DNA from: Caballeronia arvi
GTDB taxonomy: Bacteria > Pseudomonadota > Gammaproteobacteria > Burkholderiales > Burkholderiaceae
Length of the DNA stretch: 64,000 nt
Assembly (NCBI RefSeq): GCF_001544695.2
Contig: NZ_FCOM02000006.1
Span: 218,702 to 282,701 of the forward strand
Direction: 5' to 3'
The notes beneath the pieces are model-generated. The model searched no databases. It had not been told where the DNA came from and worked only from the letters and a program-made list of their open reading frames with translations. The translations under genes and the position numbers were made by a program. Positions 54,320-64,000 of the stretch are shown in pieces (position 1 is the stretch's first letter; every line of letters begins with the position of its first letter).

Positions 54320-55663
54320 ATGCTTGATCCTGTACGCCCCGCTTCGAAACCGCCCGAGCAGGACGACGCGTTCCGCCCGAGTTTGCCGGAGGTGTACGCG
54401 TCGGTGCACGTGCCGTCCGGCGGCCGATGGATTCGGCGCTTCCTCGCGTTCGCCGGTCCCGGCTACATGATTTCCGTCGGCTACATGGACCCTGGCAACT
54501 GGGCGACCGATCTCGCCGGCGGCTCGCGCTTCGGCTATACGCTGCTCACGGTCATCCTGCTTTCCAACCTGATGGCGATTCTGCTGCAGGCGCTCGCGGT
54601 GCGGCTGGGCGTCGCGACCGGCCGCGATCTCGCGCAGGCATGCCGCGATCACTATTCGAAACCCGTGAACTTCGCGCTCTGGCTCGCGTGCGAGACGGCG
54701 ATCGTCGCATGCGATCTGGCCGAGGTCATCGGCACCGCCATCGCGCTGAATCTGCTGTTCGGCATTCCGCTGATCGCCGGCGCGCTGCTGACCGCGCTCG
54801 ACGCTTTTCTCTTGCTGCTGCTGATGAACAAAGGCTTTCGGTTGCTCGAAGCGTTCGTCATCGCGTTGCTCATCGTGATCGCGGGCTGCTTCACGTTGCA
54901 GATCGCTGCCGCCTCGCCGCCGTTCGCGGACGTGCTGCGCGGCTTCGTCCCCTCGCCGCGCATCGTCGCCGACCGCGAAATGCTCTATGTGGCGATCGGC
55001 ATTCTCGGTGCGACGGTCATGCCGCACAACCTTTATCTGCATTCGTCGGTCGTGCAGACGCGCGCCTACGGAAAATCGGTCGCGGCCCGGCGCGACGCAA
55101 TCCGCTGGGCGACCATCGACAGCACCATCGCGCTGACGCTCGCGCTGTTCATCAACGCGGCCATCCTGATCGTCGCTGCTGCCGTGTTTCACGCGAGCGG
55201 GCACGACGACGTCGCGGAAATCGGCGATGCTTTCCGATTGCTTTCACCGTTGCTGGGCCTGAGCATCGCATCGACGCTCCTCGCGGTTGCCTTGCTCGCG
55301 TCCGGTCTGAACTCGACCGTCACCGCGACGCTCGCCGGCCAGATCGTGATGGAAGGATTCCTGCGCCTGCGTATTCCGAACTGGGCGCGGCGGCTGATCA
55401 CGCGCGCGATCGCGATCGTGCCGGTGATCATCGTGACGGCGATCTACGGCGAGAAGGGCACGGGCCAACTGCTCGTGCTGAGCCAGGTGATTCTGTCGAT
55501 GCAACTGCCGTTCGCCGTCATTCCGCTGGTGCGCTTCGTATCGGACCGCCGCACGATGGGCGTCTTCGCGATCTCGCGCTGGACGACCGCGCTGGCGTGG
55601 CTGGTCGCGGGCGTGATCGTCGTGCTGAACGTGAAGCTGCTCGCCGACACGCTGCTGTCCTGA
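54320..55663 (+). CDS. mntH: Nramp-family manganese/iron transporter
   Basis: The 447-residue protein has about eleven TM helices. The substrate-binding [17 protein letters not shown] is in TM1 and [17 protein letters not shown] in TM6, the metal-binding helices of Nramp proteins. It imports Mn(II), or other divalent metals, with protons. AGGAGA at 54305-54310 supports ATG 54320. Confidence 0.93.
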   Translation: MLDPVRPASKPPEQDDAFRPSLPEVYASVHVPSGGRWIRRFLAFAGPGYMISVGYMDPGNWATDLAGGSRFGYTLLTVILLSNLMAILLQALAVRLGVATGRDLAQACRDHYSKPVNFALWLACETAIVACDLAEVIGTAIALNLLFGIPLIAGALLTALDAFLLLLLMNKGFRLLEAFVIALLIVIAGCFTLQIAAASPPFADVLRGFVPSPRIVADREMLYVAIGILGATVMPHNLYLHSSVVQTRAYGKSVAARRDAIRWATIDSTIALTLALFINAAILIVAAAVFHASGHDDVAEIGDAFRLLSPLLGLSIASTLLAVALLASGLNSTVTATLAGQIVMEGFLRLRIPNWARRLITRAIAIVPVIIVTAIYGEKGTGQLLVLSQVILSMQLPFAVIPLVRFVSDRRTMGVFAISRWTTALAWLVAGVIVVLNVKLLADTLLS

Positions 55664-55720
55664 ACGCACGGCGTGCGCCGCCGAAAAAATTCGCTCTATA
55701 TATATGAGGAGACGCAGACA

Positions 55721-56884
55721 ATGAGCGGCACGTTCATCGACATCACGCTTCGCGACCGCACGGCGATTCCCGCCTACGTGACGCAGCCCGCGAAAGGCTC
55801 GGGCCCGGGCATCGTTTTGCTGCACGATACGGCGGGCCTCGACGACTTCGTCCGGCGCACCGCCGATCTGTACGCCGAAGAAGGCTATGTCGTGCTCGCG
55901 CCGCAACTTCCGTCGCGCGATCCGAAGCCCGGCGGCGTCGCGGCGGAAAATTTCGCGGCGCTCGTCGATGGCCTGCGCGCGTTGCCGCAACAGGCGGGGA
56001 AAATCGGCGTGGTCGGTTTCGGGCGCGGCGGGCAGCTCGCGACGCGCATCGCCGCGCAGGCGGACGTCGATTGCGCCGCCTGCTATTGCCCCGACGACTT
56101 CGCCGCCTTGCTCGCCGACATTCCGACGATCCGCTGCCCGATGGTCTTCCACTTCGCCGAACACGGCTCGCACGATCCGCGCGACGTCGAGTCCGCGCTC
56201 GCGAACAAGCCGCACATCGAGCGCTACGTTTATCCGGGCACATCGAACGGCTTCATCGTTTCGGAAAGCGAACATTTCGACAAGCCAGCCGCGCTGATGG
56301 CTTATTCGCGCACGCTGTCGATGCTGCGCAAAGTGCTCGGGCCGCTCTTCGATCTCGATTCGTTGTGGGAACAGCACTGTTATTTCGAATTCGGCACGCG
56401 CGATGTCGACGCCGTCATGCCGACGATGGTCGATCAGCCCTACGTCAATCACGTGCCGACGATGACCGGCGGTGTCGGTCACGATCAGCTCAAGCGTTTC
56501 TATCGATATCACTTCATCCATTCGAATCCCGCCGACACGAAGCTGATCCCGGTATCGCGCACGATCGGCGCGGATCGCGTTGTCGACGAGTTCGTATTCT
56601 GTGCGACGCATGACCGCGAGATCGACTGGCTGCTGCCGGGACTCGCGCCGACCGGCCGATACTTCGAAGTGCCGATGCTCGCCGTGATTCGCTTTCGCGG
56701 CGACAAGCTCTATAACGAGCACATCTACTGGGACCAGGCTTCGGTGCTCGTGCAGATCGGCGCGCTGAATCCCGAAGGTCTGCCCGTGGCGGGAAGGCAG
56801 ACTGCGCGCAAGCTGATCGACGAAACATTGCAGAGCAACGAGCTCATGCCCGGCTGGGCATCGAGCGAAGGCAAGCCGATCTGA
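55721..56884 (+). CDS. dienelactone hydrolase-like domain without nucleophile, fused to a SnoaL-like domain
   Basis: The 387-residue protein has an alpha/beta hydrolase domain (1-230: LLHDTAGLDDFVRRTADLYA, VVGFGRGGQLATRIA) and a C-terminal SnoaL/NTF2-like domain (about 240-387: YFEFGTRDVDAVMPTMVDQP, MLAVIRFRGDKLYNEHIYWDQASVL). At the nucleophile elbow, where dienelactone hydrolases have GxCxGG, it has GFGRGG. At the His position GTSNGFIV replaces the usual His. The catalytic triad is therefore broken and the activity, if any, may be in the second domain. GAGGA at 55705 supports the start. Confidence 0.86.
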   Translation: MSGTFIDITLRDRTAIPAYVTQPAKGSGPGIVLLHDTAGLDDFVRRTADLYAEEGYVVLAPQLPSRDPKPGGVAAENFAALVDGLRALPQQAGKIGVVGFGRGGQLATRIAAQADVDCAACYCPDDFAALLADIPTIRCPMVFHFAEHGSHDPRDVESALANKPHIERYVYPGTSNGFIVSESEHFDKPAALMAYSRTLSMLRKVLGPLFDLDSLWEQHCYFEFGTRDVDAVMPTMVDQPYVNHVPTMTGGVGHDQLKRFYRYHFIHSNPADTKLIPVSRTIGADRVVDEFVFCATHDREIDWLLPGLAPTGRYFEVPMLAVIRFRGDKLYNEHIYWDQASVLVQIGALNPEGLPVAGRQTARKLIDETLQSNELMPGWASSEGKPI

Positions 56885-57023
56885 CGCACGAGCGGGCTTT
56901 CTTTGCAAAGCGCGATGCGTGCACTAATCTGAGCACAACATCGCGGACGAGCCGGGCACGTGAGCCGTAACGATATACGGGGCTGCTGATCAAATCGAAA
57001 CCGTCCGCATGGCCGGAGAAGTC

Positions 57024-60638
<3,615 letters not shown>

Positions 60639-60685
60639 GCCGTTGCATACTGTGGTCACGCTAATAAATAAAGCAGGAGACAGCA

Positions 60686-62992
60686 ATGACCGCGGCGCCG
60701 CAATGCCCATTCCACGATCACGCCCCGAACGGTTGCCCGGTCAGCCCGCGCGCGGCCGGGTTCGATCCTTTCGGCGACGGCTATCAACAAGATCCGCCCG
60801 AATACGTGCGCTGGGCGCGCGAGCAGGAGCCCGTGTTCTGGAGCCCGAAGCTCGGCTACTGGATCGTCACGCGTTACGACGACATCAAGGCCATCTTCCG
60901 CGACAACATCACGTTCAGTCCGTCGATCGCGCTGGAGAAGATTACGCCGACCGGCCCCGAAGCCAACGCCGTGCTCGCGTCCTACGGCTTCGCGCTGAAC
61001 CGCACGCTCGTCAATGAAGACGAGCCCGCGCACATGCCGCGCCGTCGCGCGCTGATGGACCCGTTCACGCCCGAGGCGCTCGCGCATCACGAACCGATGG
61101 TGCGCGCGCTCGCACGCGACTATGTCGATCGCTTCATCGACGATGGCCGCGCCGATCTCGTCGATCAAATGTTGTGGGAAGTGCCGCTCACCGTCGCGCT
61201 GCATTTTCTCGGCGTGCCCGAGGAAGACATGGACACGCTGCGCCGTTATTCGATCGCGCACACGGTCAACACGTGGGGACGGCCGAAGCCCGAAGAGCAG
61301 GTCGAAGTCGCGCACGCGGTCGGCAAGTTCTGGCAATTCGCGGGCAAGATGCTCGACAAGATGCGCGAAGATCCGTCCGGTCCCGGCTGGATGCAGTACG
61401 GCATTCGCAAGCAGAAGGAACTGCCCGACGTCGTGACCGACTCGTATCTGCATTCGATGATGATGGCCGGCATCGTCGCCGCGCACGAAACGACGGCGAA
61501 CGCCACCGCGAATGCGCTCAAGCTGCTGCTCCAGCATCCCGACGCATGGCGCGATATCTGCGAGGACCCGAGCCTGATTCCGAACGCGGTCGAGGAATGT
61601 CTGCGTCACAACGGTTCGGTCGCGGCATGGCGGCGGCTCGCGACGAAGGACGTGACGATCGGCGGCATCGAGATCGCGGCGGGCTCGAAGCTCTTGATCG
61701 TCACGTCGTCGGCGAATCACGATCAGCATCAGTTCGCCGACGCCGATCTCTTCGATATCCGCCGCGAGAACGCCAGCGATCAGCTGACCTTCGGCTACGG
61801 CGCGCATCAGTGCATGGGCAAGAACCTCGCGCGCATGGAGATGCAGGTCTTTCTCGACGAGCTCACGCGCCGCCTGCCGCACATGCGGCTCGCCGAGCAA
61901 AGTTTCACCTACGTGCCGAACACGTCGTTTCGCGGGCCGGAGCATCTTCATGTCGAATGGGACCCGGCGATGAATCCCGAACGCGCCGATCTGTCCGTGC
62001 GCGAGCCGCGCGCAGTGGTGCGCATTGGCGAGCCGTCGTCGCATGCTGTGAGCCGCGCGGTGATCGTCGATTCGGTCGATGCCTGCGCGGATCGCATCGT
62101 GCGCGTCCGGCTCGTATCGGCGGACGGCCGCGATTTGCCGCGCTGGACGGCGGGCTCGCATATCGACGTTATTTGCGGCGACACGGGTCTTTCGCGCCAG
62201 TATTCGCTGTGCGGCGATCCCGACGACCACCGCGCGTTCGAAATCGCCGTACTGCGCGAGACCGAGAGCCGCGGCGGGTCCGCGTGGGTTCATGACAACG
62301 TGAAGCCGGGCGCGCACTGGCGCATTCGCGGCCCGCGCAATCATTTCCGTCTCGACGAGCGCGCGAAAAAACTGGTGCTGATCGCGGGCGGCATCGGCAT
62401 CACGCCGATCAGCGCGATGGCGCGACGTGCGCGCTCGCTCGGCCTCGATTACGCGCTGCATTACAGCGGACGCTCGCGCGCGTCGATGACGCTGCTCGAC
62501 GAACTACGCGCGCTGCACGGCGAGCGGCTCGTCGTGTATGTGTCGGAAGAGGGCGGGCGCAACGATTTCGCGGCGCTTGCGGTGGACGAAAACACGCAGG
62601 TCTACGCGTGCGGACCGGCGCGTATGCTCGATGCGCTCACGGACGCGAGCGCTTCCTGGCCCGAGGACGCGCTGAAGATCGAGCACTTCGAATCGAAGCT
62701 CGGCGCACTCGATCCGAAAAACGAACACACGTTCGAAGTCGAGCTGAAGGATTCGGGCCTCGTGCTCGACGTGCCGGCCGGTCAGACGCTCCTCGCGACA
62801 CTGCGGCGCGCGAACGTCGATGTGCAGAGCGATTGCGAAGAGGGCTTGTGCGGTTCATGCGAAGTGCGCGTGCTCGAAGGCGAGATCGATCACCGCGATG
62901 TGGTGCTGACGAAAGGCGAACGTCAGTCGAACGACCGGATGATGGCGTGCTGCTCGCGCGCAAAAGGCAAGCGACTCGTTTTAGCGCTCTGA
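60686..62992 (+). CDS. self-sufficient cytochrome P450 of CYP116B type
   Basis: The 768-residue fusion has a P450 domain (1-430; I-helix GIVAAHETT, heme-binding FGYGAHQCMGKN with the Cys ligand near residue 375). A phthalate-dioxygenase-reductase-type FMN/NADH domain follows (about 450-670; RQYSLCGDPDD, LIAGGIGITPISAM). It ends in a plant-type 2Fe-2S domain (CEEGLCGSCEVR and MACCSRA supply four Cys). One protein can thus deliver NADH electrons to the heme and hydroxylate an unknown substrate. AGGAGA supports the start. It follows the autotransporter by 47 nt. Confidence 0.94.
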   Translation: MTAAPQCPFHDHAPNGCPVSPRAAGFDPFGDGYQQDPPEYVRWAREQEPVFWSPKLGYWIVTRYDDIKAIFRDNITFSPSIALEKITPTGPEANAVLASYGFALNRTLVNEDEPAHMPRRRALMDPFTPEALAHHEPMVRALARDYVDRFIDDGRADLVDQMLWEVPLTVALHFLGVPEEDMDTLRRYSIAHTVNTWGRPKPEEQVEVAHAVGKFWQFAGKMLDKMREDPSGPGWMQYGIRKQKELPDVVTDSYLHSMMMAGIVAAHETTANATANALKLLLQHPDAWRDICEDPSLIPNAVEECLRHNGSVAAWRRLATKDVTIGGIEIAAGSKLLIVTSSANHDQHQFADADLFDIRRENASDQLTFGYGAHQCMGKNLARMEMQVFLDELTRRLPHMRLAEQSFTYVPNTSFRGPEHLHVEWDPAMNPERADLSVREPRAVVRIGEPSSHAVSRAVIVDSVDACADRIVRVRLVSADGRDLPRWTAGSHIDVICGDTGLSRQYSLCGDPDDHRAFEIAVLRETESRGGSAWVHDNVKPGAHWRIRGPRNHFRLDERAKKLVLIAGGIGITPISAMARRARSLGLDYALHYSGRSRASMTLLDELRALHGERLVVYVSEEGGRNDFAALAVDENTQVYACGPARMLDALTDASASWPEDALKIEHFESKLGALDPKNEHTFEVELKDSGLVLDVPAGQTLLATLRRANVDVQSDCEEGLCGSCEVRVLEGEIDHRDVVLTKGERQSNDRMMACCSRAKGKRLVLAL

Positions 62993-63925
62993 ATAATCAC
63001 TGGAAGTCGAGCGGTTTTTCTCTCCCGGCGAAGCCGCTTTTTTCGCAAAGGACATTTTGTCGCGGCAACGCGAAATCGATTTACAGCGCGCCGTTTTCAT
63101 CACGTGGTCACGCAACGGCGCTAAGCAGTGAAATAATCAGCATTGTCTAAAGACGAATTGGTTATACGCAGTAGTTAATTCGCGTATATAGATCGGCGTG
63201 TGATCACATCGCACGTTCTTTTAAAAAGCAACTTTGTCCGCGACATGCGTCCGCCGACCGTGCGTTTGTATTTCGGATTTACCCGGAGATGGTCAATTGA
63301 TCATACAACCCACGCAATTTTCGTCATCATATAGGATGATTATTGAACGTGTGTTCGACCGTGGATGCGCTTTTTGGCACGACCGAATAGGTATAACTTA
63401 CGCAAACTAGGGTTTTCACCTACTAATATGAAATTTTTTACGCATATTTTGCGTTTAGAATTGTTACTAATTTGATGCGTCGCACAAGCACGCACGACCG
63501 TAAAACTTCCAATATGTCCTGTGCCACGACCGCGCGGTCTTCGCGCGGCGGAATTGCGCCTTCGCAATTCACGGCAACAAGCGAAAGAGAAGGCCGGTGC
63601 TTAACCTGAGAGATTCTGTTAAAGGCCCATTTAAATGGACCATGTATTTGGCCGCACATTTGCCGCATCCCGTTCGGGATATTTTCTGCGGAGCGAACCT
63701 TGTCCCACGGGCGAGGTCATCCCATAGCCGACGCGACGCTTTCTGAGGTCGCTCGCTCACGCATCGGACGGTCGGACATGGCTCCGCACTCGACGACGCA
63801 CCAATCCGTCCGAGTTCGCATCGAACTCAACCAGTCCATCCGTATTGGACGCGTTTCCACGCCGTGTGAATCGCATCGGAACGGAAACCCAGCTCACGCT
63901 TTTTGCTGTTTGACGAGGATAGAAA
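62993..63925. other. 933-nt structured, partly AT-rich intergenic region
   Basis: No convincing gene is seen. Position 63130-63480 is AT-rich. Palindromes include CCGCGCG/CGCGCGG (63530-63548), GAATTGCG/CGCAATTC (63551-63570), the 12-bp CCATTTAAATGG (63627-63638), and ATCCCG-tt-CGGGAT near 63667. A weak hairpin AGCGG/CCGCT with T run near 63017-63050 may terminate the P450 transcript. GAGGA precedes the thiolase ATG. Confidence 0.55.
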
Positions 63926-64000
63926 ATGACTGACGTAGTGATCGTATCGGCCGCGCGTACGGCGGTAGGCAAATTCGGCGGTTCGCTCGCGAAGATCGCG
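63926..64000 (+). CDS. acetyl-CoA acetyltransferase (thiolase), 5' end only
   Basis: The first 25 codons read MTDVVIVSAARTAVGKFGGS, then LAKIA, the hallmark N-terminus of thiolase II enzymes such as PhaA/AtoB, which condense two acetyl-CoA. GAGGAT about six bases before the ATG acts as ribosome site. The catalytic Cys and His lie outside the window. Confidence 0.88.
   Translation, partial: MTDVVIVSAARTAVGKFGGSLAKIA

Overview
The window is GC-rich (AT-rich only in a few intergenic stretches), densely packed DNA of a beta-proteobacterium, most likely a Burkholderia sensu lato member such as Caballeronia or Paraburkholderia. Support comes from codon use, acoXABC/acoR and self-sufficient P450 genes, and a parA-parB-rep block next to a large tyrosine recombinase. 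That block, with origin-like repeats and a housekeeping-type sigma-70 gene but no dnaG, suggests a secondary chromosome or chromid. This assignment is inference.

Region 1 (1-13258, all minus strand) is an aryl polyene (APE) pigment/lipid operon. Fourteen genes follow the order apeC-D-E-F-G-HI-J, an added MIO ammonia-lyase, then apeK-L-M-O-P-Q, and run off the left edge. Every one of the 13 junctions overlaps by 4-20 nt. The lyase probably makes the aryl acid, ApeH activates it onto an acyl carrier protein, ApeO/ApeC with ApeQ and ApeP/ApeI extend and desaturate the polyene, and ApeD/J/L/M anchor and export it.

Region 2 (13.7-28.8 kb) is mixed: a lipoprotein, a PAS-GGDEF cyclase, an SDR, a potassium-channel-like protein, a divergent LysR/MFS pair, a pyruvyl transferase, a VapBC-type module, lipoproteins, a PQQ-type sugar dehydrogenase with its cytochrome c, a YhcG-type nuclease, a GST and an enoyl-CoA hydratase. 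Two candidate small RNAs lie in its gaps.

Region 3 (28.8-45.8 kb) holds modABC behind a ModE-like box, a Nudix gene, a DeoR regulator, small exported proteins, a lipoate ligase next to the acetoin dehydrogenase operon acoXABC with a sigma-54 promoter and AcoR, then an SDR and a GST.

Region 4 (45.8-54.1 kb) is rpoD, rep, parB, parA and a recombinase. The parB-rep gap carries a divergent promoter and a terminator that together look like a counter-transcribed RNA gene, plus two 25-bp iteron-like repeats. A 35-bp element with two inverted DnaA-box-like 9-mers occurs twice in the window, at 26.9 and 45.3 kb.

Region 5 (54.3-64 kb) holds an Nramp manganese transporter, a degenerate dienelactone hydrolase fused to a SnoaL-like domain, an autotransporter with a long Pro-Thr/Pro-Ala linker, a CYP116B-type P450, a 0.9-kb structured AT-rich gap and the first 25 codons of a thiolase.
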